DNA from: Dyadobacter soli
GTDB taxonomy: Bacteria > Bacteroidota > Bacteroidia > Cytophagales > Spirosomataceae
Length of the DNA: 64,000 bases
Reading direction: 5' to 3'
Assembly: GCF_900101885.1 (NCBI RefSeq)
Contig: NZ_FNAN01000010.1
Coordinates: 248,001 to 312,000 of the forward strand
The notes under the pieces were generated by a model. It did not search any database and was not told the origin of the DNA. It saw only the letters and a program-made list of their open reading frames with translations. Of this stretch, positions 42,942 to 52,076 are shown in pieces. The translations under genes were made by a program, and so were the position numbers. Within the stretch, counting starts at the first letter, position 1, and each line of letters begins with the position of its first letter.

Positions 42942-43331
42942 TTACGCCACGGACAACATCCGCCTGCTCAGCGCGCTTACGCGGATTCCTTTTAAATATT
43001 TCGTGCGTTCTTCGATTTCGTTCTGGTAGCGGAAGGTGTAGCCCGGGCCGGCGGCGCGTTTGAATTCGCGGGTCGCTTCCTTGATTTGCTTGCGCGAGAT
43101 GCCGCTGTATTCCAGTTGGAGCAGTTGGGCCTTGTCGGGCGTGGATTTTCTGAGTTTCCAGTATTGCGGATGGTTCGGGCCGATCGGTTCGCGGAAACCG
43201 GTATCGTGCTTTTCCCGGATAAGAAATTCGTAATCGATGATAATTTCGGCGCGGTTGCGGGCCACCTGCCCTCTTACCACGATCTTGGCCTCCCGGCCCA
43301 CGCTCAAATGAAATGTCTTTTCTAATATCAT
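42942..43331 (-). CDS. Hypothetical protein, 129 residues
   Basis: A 129-residue protein beginning MILEKTFHLSVGREAKIVVR. The first half alternates beta strands (ARNRAEIIIDYEFLIREK). The second is basic and helical (RKSTPDKAQLLQLEYSGISR, EATREFKRAAG). There is no signal peptide or known domain. A truncated copy of its 3' part lies at 41683-41755, which shows local duplication. It ends convergent to the HTH gene. Confidence 0.6.
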   Translation of the reverse strand: MILEKTFHLSVGREAKIVVRGQVARNRAEIIIDYEFLIREKHDTGFREPIGPNHPQYWKLRKSTPDKAQLLQLEYSGISRKQIKEATREFKRAAGPGYTFRYQNEIEERTKYLKGIRVSALSRRMLSVA

Positions 43332-43411
43332 GACGGTTTCCAGTTAACAGGAGTGATGCCTCTCGCCTCCAAATTTTCATTCCAGCAACAGGTGGTTTAT
43401 GCAGGATCCAT

Positions 43412-43436
43412 TTAGTCTACTTGTTTTATAGACAAA
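43412..43436. promoter_or_regulatory. Shared palindrome, copy C (before the sulfatase gene)
   Basis: TTAGTCTAC, 7 bp, ATAGACAAA: the same 9-7-9 design as the copies at 36854 and 37108. A -7-like TAAAATTG at 43444-43451 and a TTG at 43421-43423 inside the palindrome suggest that the site overlaps the sulfatase promoter. Confidence 0.65.
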
Positions 43437-43569
43437 GTAAAGTTAAAATTGTGACTCTTCAAAGCCCAGGCCGCAAAACTTCGATCCCGACATGAAACAT
43501 TTGTTTTTACAGCTCAAATTTCCCGAACTTACCGCATTCACATTCCCTTACCCGAACATTTTATCGAAT

Positions 43570-45132
43570 ATGAATACCCGTTTTACCGCACGGCTGCTAC
43601 CGGCAATGATGGTGGCCGTGCTGCTCCTCCACCTCCCCACTTTGGCGCAACCCGCGTCGAAATCTAAACCGAACATCATTGTTTTCCTCGTCGACGATAT
43701 GGGCTGGCAGGATACTTCGGTGCCGTTTTGGGACAAGCCTACTGACTTCAACCGTCGCTACCACACGCCGAACATGGAGCGTCTCGCCCGCGAGGGCATG
43801 AAGTTCACGAACGCGTACGCGATGCCCGTGTGTACGCCAACACGCGTGAGCCTGATCACGGGCGTGAATGCGGCGCGTACCCGTGTGACGCACTGGACGT
43901 CGCCCGACAAAAACAAGAACACCGACTACGCCGACCCGACGCTCAACGCCGTCGACTGGAATATCAACGGTTTCAGCCCGGATGCGGGCGTGGAGCACAC
44001 TTTTCATGCGACCGCATTGCCCGAGGTGCTGCGTGGGAATGGCTACTACACGGTTCACAGCGGCAAGGCGCATTTCGGCTCGGCGGGGACGCCAGGTTCC
44101 AACCCATTGAATACGGGCTTTGATATCAACATCGCCGGCAGTTCGATCGGTCACCCGGCCAGCTATTCGGGCAAGGCAAACTACGACAACCCCACGAACG
44201 GTAAGCCCAACCGGAATGCGGTACCGGGGCTCGAAGCCTACCATGGCACCGACACCTTCCTCAGCGACGCCATTACCACCGAAGCCCTGAAAGCGATCGA
44301 AAAACCTATTTCAGAAAAGCAACCATTTTTCCTCTATCTCGCGCATTATGCCGTACACATCCCGCTGACGGCCGATCCCCGCTTTTTGAACAAATACCTC
44401 CAAGCCGGCCTGGACAGTACGGAAGCCAAATACGCCGCGCTCGTCGAAGGGATGGACAAGAGCCTGGGCGATGTGCTCAAATACCTGGACGACAAGAAGA
44501 TCGCCGATAATACAGTCGTACTTTTCATGTCCGACAATGGCGGCCTGAGTACCACTCCCGCACGCGGCGGCAAAGCCTGGACGAACAATCTGCCGCTGAA
44601 AGCCGGGAAAGGCTCTGTATATGAAGGCGGTATCCGCGAACCGATGTTAGTGAAATGGCCGGGCGTCGTGAAAGCGGGCACGGTAGCCGGTCAATATGTG
44701 ATCGTGGACGATTTCTTTCCTACCATCCTCGAAATTGCAGGGGTTAAGAATGCCCGGACCGTTCAAAAAGTGGACGGAAAGTCATTTGTACCGATCCTGA
44801 AAAATCCGGCTTTCAAAGACGACCAGCGCGGGCTGGTATGGCACCATCCCAACCGATGGATTGCCGCCGAAGGGCCCAATATCCATTACGCCAGCGCATT
44901 CCGGCAGGGCGACTGGAAGCTGATTTACGACTACCGGCAGGCAAAACTGGAATTGTACAATCTGCGCAGCGATATTGGCGAGGAGCACGATCTGGCAGCC
45001 ACAAATCCATCGAAGGTAAAAGAACTGGCGACGCTTCTCTCGAAACAGCTCAGAGCGTGGGATGCGCAATGGCCGACTTTCAAAAGCACAGGCAAGCCGG
45101 TACCGTTTCCGGACGAACTCGCAGATCAATAG
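43570..45132 (+). CDS. Sulfatase (formylglycine-dependent, arylsulfatase-like)
   Basis: A 520-residue exported sulfatase. The formylglycine signature CTPTR starts at Cys88 (MPVCTPTRVSLITG), the residue an activating enzyme converts to the catalytic aldehyde. Metal ligands are seen in NIIVFLVDDMGW and LFMSDNGG. GKGSVYEGGIREPMLVKWPG is the usual C-terminal core. Start 43570 gives a good signal peptide (RLLPAMMVAVLLLHLPTLAQ); 43492 is a longer option. It hydrolyses sulfate esters, releasing sulfate. No carbohydrate-degrading enzymes adjoin it, which fits sulfate scavenging rather than polysaccharide breakdown. Confidence 0.92.
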   Translation: MNTRFTARLLPAMMVAVLLLHLPTLAQPASKSKPNIIVFLVDDMGWQDTSVPFWDKPTDFNRRYHTPNMERLAREGMKFTNAYAMPVCTPTRVSLITGVNAARTRVTHWTSPDKNKNTDYADPTLNAVDWNINGFSPDAGVEHTFHATALPEVLRGNGYYTVHSGKAHFGSAGTPGSNPLNTGFDINIAGSSIGHPASYSGKANYDNPTNGKPNRNAVPGLEAYHGTDTFLSDAITTEALKAIEKPISEKQPFFLYLAHYAVHIPLTADPRFLNKYLQAGLDSTEAKYAALVEGMDKSLGDVLKYLDDKKIADNTVVLFMSDNGGLSTTPARGGKAWTNNLPLKAGKGSVYEGGIREPMLVKWPGVVKAGTVAGQYVIVDDFFPTILEIAGVKNARTVQKVDGKSFVPILKNPAFKDDQRGLVWHHPNRWIAAEGPNIHYASAFRQGDWKLIYDYRQAKLELYNLRSDIGEEHDLAATNPSKVKELATLLSKQLRAWDAQWPTFKSTGKPVPFPDELADQ

Positions 45133-45147
45133 TTACCTCTCAAAAAC

Positions 45148-45181
45148 AAAACACCTCCCAGGAAGCCCCGGGAGGTGTTTT
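45148..45181 (+). terminator. Intrinsic terminator after the sulfatase gene
   Basis: AAAACACCTCCC (45148-45159) and GGGAGGTGTTTT (45170-45181) form a perfect 12-bp stem with a 10-base loop. A and T runs on either side make it usable in both directions, also serving the convergent efflux operon. Confidence 0.92.
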
Positions 45182-45280
45182 AGCTTTACTCAACGTGTGC
45201 AACAACGTGCACGTTAATTGCACATGAAAATATAATGCCTGTGCAACTGATTGTAGTACAAAATCTTATCGAACGGACAA

Positions 45281-46459
45281 TCAACCTCCTTCTTCCGTAT
45301 TTTTCATTTTCATCAACAACGCATAGGCATTACGGATCACGATGTTGGATTCGGCTCCGATCTCCGCCCCGCCGATCTGCTGAAAGCCGTTCCTGACCGT
45401 CCCCGGCTCGATTTCGACCATCTCGAAATTGCCCGAATCGCGCTGGATGAATACGAAAGATTTGTTCTCCCAGCGAACCACGGCATCTTCGGGCACTGCC
45501 AGCGCCTTTTTGCGCTCAATGGATACCTCGCCGTTCATAAACATGCCCGGTACCAGCGCCGCATTGTATCGCTCAAAATGGCAATGCACCTCTGCCATTC
45601 TGTCATCGGTAAGGCTCTTGCCGATCAGGATAATTTCGGCTGTGAATTTCTTCGAAGGGTCTGCGTTGCTGTAAGCTGTAACCCGCTGACCGACAGACAA
45701 TGCGCTCAAATCCTTTTCGAACACATTGAGTGACAGGTGGATATCTCTCGGATCGACCAGTTCGAAAAGCATATCCGTCGGTGCCGTGTATTTACCCACG
45801 TTTACATTCACCTTCGAGATAAAGCCATCGATGGGCGCAAGAACAGAGACTGTTTTCGAAATATTCTCCGCGTTCAAATGCCTGGGTGCAATGCCGATCA
45901 CTTCCAGTTTTCGCGCCAGGGCATTCATCAAAATCCGCTGCGTTTCCATCTCGGCTTTGGCCTGCTGGTAGACCTTGTCGCTGGCCGCTTTGCTCAGGTT
46001 AAGGTCTTTCTGGCGGGCATATTCGCTCTCGGCAAGCTCGAATTTGGCCCGCGCCGTTAGGTAATCCTGTTGTAGCTGGATAAACTGCATGTCTTCCAGT
46101 TCAGCCAGCACCTGCCCTTTTCTGACCCGCATCCCCGGTAGCATTTTCGTCGATTTGAGGTAGCCGCCCAAAGGAAAACTGAGACTGACGGTACTCTGCG
46201 GCGGAACATCGATTTTCCCTTGCAGCATCAGCGTTTCCGATACGTTCTTCAAAACCGGCTTACCCACCTCGATCCCCACATTGCGTATTTGTTGTGGATC
46301 AAATGACACTTGCCGCATGACCGCATTCCCTGAATTTTCGGTCGCCGTGCCGGCGGATGCCTGGGTATTGCCCGTGCGCCCGGCGTCTTGCTCCCGATCC
46401 GGCGTGCTGCACGAGAGGCAGGCCCAAAACGCCACGGATATTAAAATGTATGTTTTCAT
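45281..46459 (-). CDS. Heavy-metal efflux periplasmic adaptor (CusB/CzcB-like)
   Basis: A 392-residue lipoprotein adaptor (signal MKTYILISVAFWACLSC). Domain order is a flexible Gly/Ala/Asn-rich linker, VSFDPQQIRNVGIEVGKPVL, a lipoyl half (LKSTKMLPGMRVRKGQVLAE), a helical hairpin (residues about 125-190), the second half (VLAPIDGFISKVNVNVGKYT), a barrel, and a membrane-proximal domain (VRNGFQQIGGAEIGAESNIV). It is encoded 6 bp after the CusA-TolC fusion, so a complete tripartite pump is made from two genes. Metal specificity (Cu/Ag or Co/Zn/Cd) cannot be told from this. Confidence 0.9.
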   Translation of the reverse strand: MKTYILISVAFWACLSCSTPDREQDAGRTGNTQASAGTATENSGNAVMRQVSFDPQQIRNVGIEVGKPVLKNVSETLMLQGKIDVPPQSTVSLSFPLGGYLKSTKMLPGMRVRKGQVLAELEDMQFIQLQQDYLTARAKFELAESEYARQKDLNLSKAASDKVYQQAKAEMETQRILMNALARKLEVIGIAPRHLNAENISKTVSVLAPIDGFISKVNVNVGKYTAPTDMLFELVDPRDIHLSLNVFEKDLSALSVGQRVTAYSNADPSKKFTAEIILIGKSLTDDRMAEVHCHFERYNAALVPGMFMNGEVSIERKKALAVPEDAVVRWENKSFVFIQRDSGNFEMVEIEPGTVRNGFQQIGGAEIGAESNIVIRNAYALLMKMKNTEEGG

Positions 46460-46465
46460 AATGAC

Positions 46466-49400
46466 TTATTGATTGTTCAAATGGAGTAAGTTGATCACAG
46501 CCTCGTTGTAGCTGCCTAGCGCATTCACGTATTCGCTGCGGATGGCGATGGATTGCCCGGCGAGGATCACCCATTGCAGGTAATCGATCTCCCCGGCCAC
46601 AAACTGGCTGTCGGCCACGGTAATGATCGTCTCGGCGTTTGGAAGGCCCTGCTGCTCGTAGTACCGGAGGTTTTCAGTGAATTTCCGGACTTGTTCCCGC
46701 GCATTACGCCAGTCGGAGCGCAGCCGCTGTTCGGTCAGCTCGGCGTCGTTTTGCGCACGTAGCCAATCGATGCGGGCAGCGGCTATTTGGGCGGTATGGG
46801 CCTTGAAAAAGATCGGGATATTGATTCCCACGCCGTAGTAGCCAAACCGGTCCTTCCCGGTCAGGTTTACTTCCTGGCCATTCAGCAATTGTGTCCCGCG
46901 AAAACTGAGGTTGTTGTAAGCCGCCGAAAATTCCGGCAGCACCCTTGATTTCTCCGTCCGGTAACGGAAGTACGCCGATTCCGTGAGCTGCTTACCGATC
47001 TCGATCTGCGGCAAATCCGTGGTTGCCGCGGCGGTATCGGTAGCGTTCGGTGCGGTAATGCGGGCCGTTGTCCATGCAGGGGTGTATGCCAATGAATCCT
47101 GCAACCAGAAGTTGAACCGTACTAGTACAATGCCGAGATCGTGCCGCACGAGGTTGAGCTGGTTAGCGATCTGCTGTTTCTGTGACGTAGCGGCGGTTTT
47201 TTCCAGCAAATTCGACTCGCCCCGTTCGAAGCGGAGATTGGATTTACTTTCAAAACCGGTGAAAATGCTGTCGGCGTAGAGCAACAGTTTCTCGCGCTCT
47301 TTCAGCACGGCATATTCGTAAAAAAGCTGCCTTACGCCCGTACGCACTTCCTGCTCGCTCAGCTTCGTGCGTGCCTGCGCCGCGAGGTAATCCGCCTCGC
47401 GTGCCTTCCGCTGGTTGGTATAAACGGTCGGAAATGCGATCGCCTGCGTGATACCGATGCGGGTGTCGTTATTCGGGCTATTGAACTTGCCGTAGTCCGC
47501 ACTAATGCTGGTTTTGGCAATGTCGAATGCACCGCGCCGCAGCTTTTCAGCCGACTGCTCGCCGAGCCTGCTTCCTTTCACATTACGGTTATGCACCAGC
47601 GCTTTTTGCTCTGCTTCTTCCAGGCCGATGGCATTATGCTGTGCCTGTGCCGATGTTGCCAACAGCAGCAAGATGCCTATTACAGTGGCGCCATGGCGTT
47701 GCTTCGCCTCCGGTTTATTTTTTGAGTTAAACAACAAATACAAAGCTGGTAAAACAAAGAGCGTGAGCAATGTAGCCGTCACCAGGCCGCCTATCACCAC
47801 TGTGGCGAGCGGTCGCTGCACCTCGGCACCGGCGCCGTTGCTGACAGCCATCGGGAGGAAACCCAGCGACGCCACGGCGGCCGTCATCAATACGGGTCGC
47901 AGGCGGTTGCGGGTACCTGTCATCACCAGCTGCAATGCGTCGGTGATACTTCCTTCTTTTTTAATGCGGTTAAACTCCGAGATCAGCACAATGCCGTTCA
48001 GCACCGCCACACCGAACAATGCGATGAACCCTACGCCCGCCGAAATGCTGAACGGCATCCCGCGCAGTGCCAGCGCAAACACGCCGCCAATCGCCGAAAG
48101 CGGAATGGCCGTATAAATGAGCGCGCCGTCTTTCACCGAGGAGAATGTGAAGTACAACATCATGAATATCAGCAGCAATGCCACCGGTACCGCAATGCCC
48201 AGCCGCGCCTTGGCCTGTTGCAGGTTTTCGAATGCACCGCCGTAGGTAATGGAATAGCCGCTTTCGAATCTGATCTTCGCCTCCACCTGCTGCTGCAACT
48301 CTTCCACGATCGACTGCACATCGCGGCCGCGCACATTGAAACCGACGATAATGCGCCGCCGCGTATCCTCGCGCTGGATCTGGTTCGGGCCTTCGATTTC
48401 GCGCACGGCAGCTACCTGGCTAAGCGGGATTTGCAGGCCGCCCGGCGTCGATACCAGCAGGTTTTGCACGTCGGCAATGCTTTTGCGGCCTTCGGCACCC
48501 ACGCGCACCACGAGATCGAAGCGTTTTTCGCCTTCATAAATCTGCCCGGCGGCGGCACCAGCGAATGCGGCATTGATGGTTTTGTTCAGATCGTCGATAT
48601 TCAAACCGTATTTCGCGATTTCCGCGCGGTTGAAGTCGATCACGATCTGCGGCATGCCGGTTACCTCTTCCACATACCAGTCGGCGGTGCCGTCCACGCG
48701 CCGGGCGATCTGGCCGAGCTGGCTGGCGTAGGCGGCGAGTTTGTTCAAATCTTCGCCGAAAATCTTGCAAACCACATCCTGCTTGGCGCCGGTCATCAGC
48801 TCGTTGAACCGCATTTGCACCGGGTACTGGAAGCCGGTAGTCACGCCCGGCACCACTTCCTGCGCCGTAGCGGCCATTTTGGTAGCCAGTTCGGGGAAGC
48901 TTTTGGCATTCTTCCATTCCGACTTGTCTTTTAAAACAATGATCATATCCCCGCCTTCGATCGGCATCGGGTCCGTGGGGATTTCGGCGCTGCCAATGCG
49001 CGATACGACTTTGATCACCTCCGGATAGTCCTTTTGCAGCCGGTCCGAAATGCGGTTGATCGCGTCTATGGTCGTTGTCAGGTTGGTACCTACCAAAAGG
49101 CGTGTCTCGGTAGCGAAATCGCCTTCTTCGAGCTGCGGGATAAACTCGCCGCCCATCTGACTGAAAACCAGTACCGCACCGCCAAATAGCACAAATGCAC
49201 CGGCCACCATCGCGCGCTTGAAGCGTAATGCTCGTGCGAGTGCCCGCTCGTATGCGCGTTCGATCCTTTCCATAACCCGATCCGACCAGTTGGGCGCATG
49301 GCCGAGCTTCTTGCTGATCAGCAGCGAACTAATCATCGGCACATAGGTAAGCGACAGGATGAATGCGCCCAGGATGGCGAATGCGACCGTCTGCGCCATC

Positions 49401-50827
49401 GGTTTGAACATCTTGCCTTCAATGCCCGACAGCGAAAGGATCGGCAGGTACACGATGAGGATAATGATCTGCCCGAAAACGGCCGCATTCATCATCCGGC
49501 TGGCAGACCCCGACACCTCGTTGTTCATCTGCTGTTGCGTAAGGCGGTTCAGTCCTGCGTATTTCCGGGAGGTATGCAAATGGTGCAGGATCGCCTCGAC
49601 GATGATCACCGCGCCGTCGACTATCAGCCCGAAATCCAGCGCTCCGAGGCTCATGAGGTTGCCGCTCACGCCGAAAATGTTCATCGTCGCCACCGCGAAA
49701 AGCATCGATAGCGGGATCACCGATGCCACGATGAACCCGGCCCTCAGATTACCCAAAAACAACACGAGCACGATCACGACGATCACCGCACCTTCGAGGA
49801 GGTTATGCTCCACGGTACCAATGGCATTGTTCACCATTTTGGTACGGTCCAGAAAGGGTTCTATTTCAAGGCCTTCGGGCAATGTTTTGCCGATCTCCGC
49901 GATCCGCGCCTTCACATTACCGATCACTTCCGAAGAATTCCCGCCTTTAAGCATCATTACAATGCCCCCGGCCACCTCGCCGTAACCGGCCATCGTGAGC
50001 GCGCCGTAGCGGATCGCAGGTGCGAAACGTACCTGCGCCACGTGGCTCACCAGCACCGGCACGCCTCCGCGATGCGCCACCACAATGTGATTGATATCGT
50101 CAATGGAGCCGGCTAGCCCGAGACTGCGGATGTACAGCACCGTCGGTCCCTTTTCAATGTAAGCGCCGCCGGTGTTCTGGTTGTTGCGGCTCAATGCGGT
50201 GAGTACGTCGGTAATGGTGAGGCCCATGGCTTTCAGGCCCGAGGGGTCAACCGCCACCTCGTACTGTTTCAGCTCGCCGCCGAATGTGGAAACGTCCGCC
50301 ACGCCCGGCGTACCGAGCAACTGTCTGCGAATGAGCCAGTCCTGCGTGGTACGGAGGTCAGACAGCGTGTATTTTTGCTCAAAACCCTTTTTGGGTTTCA
50401 CTACATATTGATAAATCTCTCCCAGCCCGGTGGTAACCGGTGCCAGTTCGGGTTTGCCGGCGGTTTCGGGCATATCTAACTGCGAAAGCCGCTCGGTTAC
50501 CTGCTGGCGAGCCCAGTAAATGTCGGAATCGTCGTCGAAAACGATGGAAACCAGCGAGAGCCCGAAGCGCGACATGCTCCGGCTTTCTTTCAATCCGGGA
50601 ATGTTGGCCGTAGCCTGCTCGATCGGGAAGGTAATGAGGCGCTCGACGTCCTCGGTGCCGAGCGAAGGCGCCGTGGTGATGATCTGCACCTGGTTATTGG
50701 TGATGTCGGGAACGGCATCGATGGGCAGGCGGGTCAGTTCGTAGCTACCGAACGCAACCCACAGCAACATGAATATCCCGATCACCAGCTTGTTCTCCAC
50801 GGAGAACCTGATGATTCTGTTCAGCAT
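46466..50827 (-). CDS. CusA/CzcA heavy-metal RND pump fused to a TolC-like outer membrane channel
   Basis: A 1453-residue protein in one uninterrupted frame. Residues about 1-1035 are an HME-type RND pump: LPIDAVPDITNNQVQIITTA, the proton-relay signature GALDFGLIVDGAVIIVEAIL, GGEFIPQLEEGDFATETRL and ending TLFVLPALYLLF. A hydrophobic, signal-like segment (TVIGILLLLATSAQAQ) follows. About 400 residues of TolC/OMF-type helical hairpins complete it (GLEEAEQKALVHNRNVKGSR; GVNIPIFFKAHTAQIAAARI). Cleavage after SAQA would release the channel part. Start 50827 is preferred over 50878 because MLNRIIRFSVENKL is the family start. Confidence 0.92.
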   Translation of the reverse strand: MLNRIIRFSVENKLVIGIFMLLWVAFGSYELTRLPIDAVPDITNNQVQIITTAPSLGTEDVERLITFPIEQATANIPGLKESRSMSRFGLSLVSIVFDDDSDIYWARQQVTERLSQLDMPETAGKPELAPVTTGLGEIYQYVVKPKKGFEQKYTLSDLRTTQDWLIRRQLLGTPGVADVSTFGGELKQYEVAVDPSGLKAMGLTITDVLTALSRNNQNTGGAYIEKGPTVLYIRSLGLAGSIDDINHIVVAHRGGVPVLVSHVAQVRFAPAIRYGALTMAGYGEVAGGIVMMLKGGNSSEVIGNVKARIAEIGKTLPEGLEIEPFLDRTKMVNNAIGTVEHNLLEGAVIVVIVLVLFLGNLRAGFIVASVIPLSMLFAVATMNIFGVSGNLMSLGALDFGLIVDGAVIIVEAILHHLHTSRKYAGLNRLTQQQMNNEVSGSASRMMNAAVFGQIIILIVYLPILSLSGIEGKMFKPMAQTVAFAILGAFILSLTYVPMISSLLISKKLGHAPNWSDRVMERIERAYERALARALRFKRAMVAGAFVLFGGAVLVFSQMGGEFIPQLEEGDFATETRLLVGTNLTTTIDAINRISDRLQKDYPEVIKVVSRIGSAEIPTDPMPIEGGDMIIVLKDKSEWKNAKSFPELATKMAATAQEVVPGVTTGFQYPVQMRFNELMTGAKQDVVCKIFGEDLNKLAAYASQLGQIARRVDGTADWYVEEVTGMPQIVIDFNRAEIAKYGLNIDDLNKTINAAFAGAAAGQIYEGEKRFDLVVRVGAEGRKSIADVQNLLVSTPGGLQIPLSQVAAVREIEGPNQIQREDTRRRIIVGFNVRGRDVQSIVEELQQQVEAKIRFESGYSITYGGAFENLQQAKARLGIAVPVALLLIFMMLYFTFSSVKDGALIYTAIPLSAIGGVFALALRGMPFSISAGVGFIALFGVAVLNGIVLISEFNRIKKEGSITDALQLVMTGTRNRLRPVLMTAAVASLGFLPMAVSNGAGAEVQRPLATVVIGGLVTATLLTLFVLPALYLLFNSKNKPEAKQRHGATVIGILLLLATSAQAQHNAIGLEEAEQKALVHNRNVKGSRLGEQSAEKLRRGAFDIAKTSISADYGKFNSPNNDTRIGITQAIAFPTVYTNQRKAREADYLAAQARTKLSEQEVRTGVRQLFYEYAVLKEREKLLLYADSIFTGFESKSNLRFERGESNLLEKTAATSQKQQIANQLNLVRHDLGIVLVRFNFWLQDSLAYTPAWTTARITAPNATDTAAATTDLPQIEIGKQLTESAYFRYRTEKSRVLPEFSAAYNNLSFRGTQLLNGQEVNLTGKDRFGYYGVGINIPIFFKAHTAQIAAARIDWLRAQNDAELTEQRLRSDWRNAREQVRKFTENLRYYEQQGLPNAETIITVADSQFVAGEIDYLQWVILAGQSIAIRSEYVNALGSYNEAVINLLHLNNQ

Positions 50828-50921
50828 ATTGGTCGGAAAATAAATACACGGATACGCACACGGCCGCGTCGGCGGCATGCACGGGCAATGCGGGCGCTTG
50901 ATGGGCCCGGATGTAGTGTAT

Positions 50922-51299
50922 TTATGCCCGCGGCGGGCGGAAGAGCGAGCCTAGCACGGTGCTGTACGCGACCTGCGGTACGGCGGGGCCATATTCGGCT
51001 TTAATGGGCAGATAAGCCCTTTTGAATGTAAAAACAGGGGTATGCGGCACGAAAATGAAGTTGGATGTGTGTGCTTCCACCTTTTTGAAAGGCAGCTGCA
51101 TGTCCTTGTCGTCGTCGTTGTCGTTGAGGTCCTTCCCGAGGTAATGCATGGAAAGGAAATCGGAGAAGGTGATTTCGTGGTTGAGCGACTGGTGCTCGGC
51201 GAAATGTTTGAGCAGCAAAGGCACCTTGTACACCTGGCAGAGCGAGGTCGTATCCAGGATGACTATAAATAAAATGATATTTCGCAGTAGCCTTCTCAC
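50922..51299 (-). CDS. Small secreted protein linked to metal efflux, hypothetical
   Basis: A 125-residue protein with an N-terminal hydrophobic segment (LLRNIILFIVILDTTSLCQV) that could be a signal anchor. The body has an acidic patch, KDLNDNDDDKDMQLPFKKVE, that might bind metal. It lies directly before the CusA-TolC fusion on the same strand with a gap of about 94 bp and is probably co-transcribed. I do not recognise a named family. The neighbourhood suggests a periplasmic or membrane accessory of the efflux pump. Confidence 0.65.
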   Translation of the reverse strand: MRRLLRNIILFIVILDTTSLCQVYKVPLLLKHFAEHQSLNHEITFSDFLSMHYLGKDLNDNDDDKDMQLPFKKVEAHTSNFIFVPHTPVFTFKRAYLPIKAEYGPAVPQVAYSTVLGSLFRPPRA

Positions 51300-51375
51300 G
51301 GCCGTAAAAGTAACTCACGGGATCGTTAAAATCAACCGCAGCGCCCTTTTTGCATTTGAAATAAACTACAAACAA

Positions 51376-51402
51376 AACGTGCCGACCATCGGCCGGCACG
51401 TT
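51376..51402 (-). terminator. Intrinsic terminator after the coiled-coil gene
   Basis: AACGTGCCG (51376-51384) pairs with CGGCACGTT (51394-51402). On the minus strand the stem is followed by TTTTGTTTG. It ends the transcript of the gene at 51439-51897 and separates it from the efflux operon. Confidence 0.7.
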
Positions 51403-51438
51403 AGGAAACGAATAAGTACAAATTTCCTCAAACATTCA

Positions 51439-51897
51439 CTATTTACCGCTTCCGGAGCTCTGCAATGAAGCCAGCTTGGATTCGTCATCGGCGATCTTCT
51501 TCTTCAAGGATTCGATATTCTTGCTCAGCTTTTCGAGGTTCTGCTGAGCCCGGCGTGCCCGTTTGGCGTCCCGGTGTGCCGATCCGGCACTTTTGCTGGC
51601 CCTGCGCGCATCCTTTTTGTCCTGCGGGTTATCACCCAGCTTTTCAGCTGCTTTCTTGTTTTCATCGGCTGATTTACGGGCTTTTTCGGCAGTACTCGCC
51701 ACATCGTCGGTTTTTTGAGCAACCTGATTTTCCAGTTTGGCCAGTTCAAGTTTCCGGTCGTTCAGCCGTTTGCTGACTTCGATCACCTGCTTCTGGTCTT
51801 TCAGCATGTTGATAGAGTCTTTGGACACCACCTGGGCGGATACCGTTAGTGTCATCAGCAAGAGACCCAATACTCCTGCTATGTCCCTGATTTTCAT
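51439..51897 (-). CDS. Secreted coiled-coil protein, hypothetical
   Basis: A 152-residue protein starting at 51897, with signal peptide MKIRDIAGVLGLLLMTLTVS cleaved near SAQ. The mature part is almost wholly charged heptad-like helix: VIEVSKRLNDRKLELAKLEN, KKAAEKLGDNPQDKKDARRA and SKNIESLKKKIADDESKLAS. Lys, Asp, Ala and Arg dominate, which implies a long periplasmic coiled coil. No family is recognised. It is an isolated gene with its own terminator. Confidence 0.65.
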   Translation of the reverse strand: MKIRDIAGVLGLLLMTLTVSAQVVSKDSINMLKDQKQVIEVSKRLNDRKLELAKLENQVAQKTDDVASTAEKARKSADENKKAAEKLGDNPQDKKDARRASKSAGSAHRDAKRARRAQQNLEKLSKNIESLKKKIADDESKLASLQSSGSGK

Positions 51898-52076
51898 AAT
51901 GGTTTTTAATTTAAATAAATGATAATAACCTGTCCCGCGCAAAAACCGTGCCCGGGAACGTCGCTAAATATAGTTCGCCCGCAGGAATCAAACAATGATT
52001 TTCCGGGTTAATGAATGCGTACCGTGCGCCAGCGCTCCGGAACATGTCACTCTTATTTACTTAATTCATCAACAAG

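Noticed and set aside
43492-43569. Longer start for the sulfatase
   Set aside because: It puts 26 residues before a good signal peptide; it cannot be fully excluded because the predicted transcript includes this ATG.
46466-47750. Missed stop or assembly error joining two genes (CusA and TolC)
   Set aside because: The frame is continuous, the junction is a well-formed linker, and such fusions are known in Bacteroidetes.
50828-50878. Longer start for the CusA-TolC fusion
   Set aside because: The family begins MLNRIIRFSVEN; the extra 17 residues match nothing and lie in the intergenic gap.
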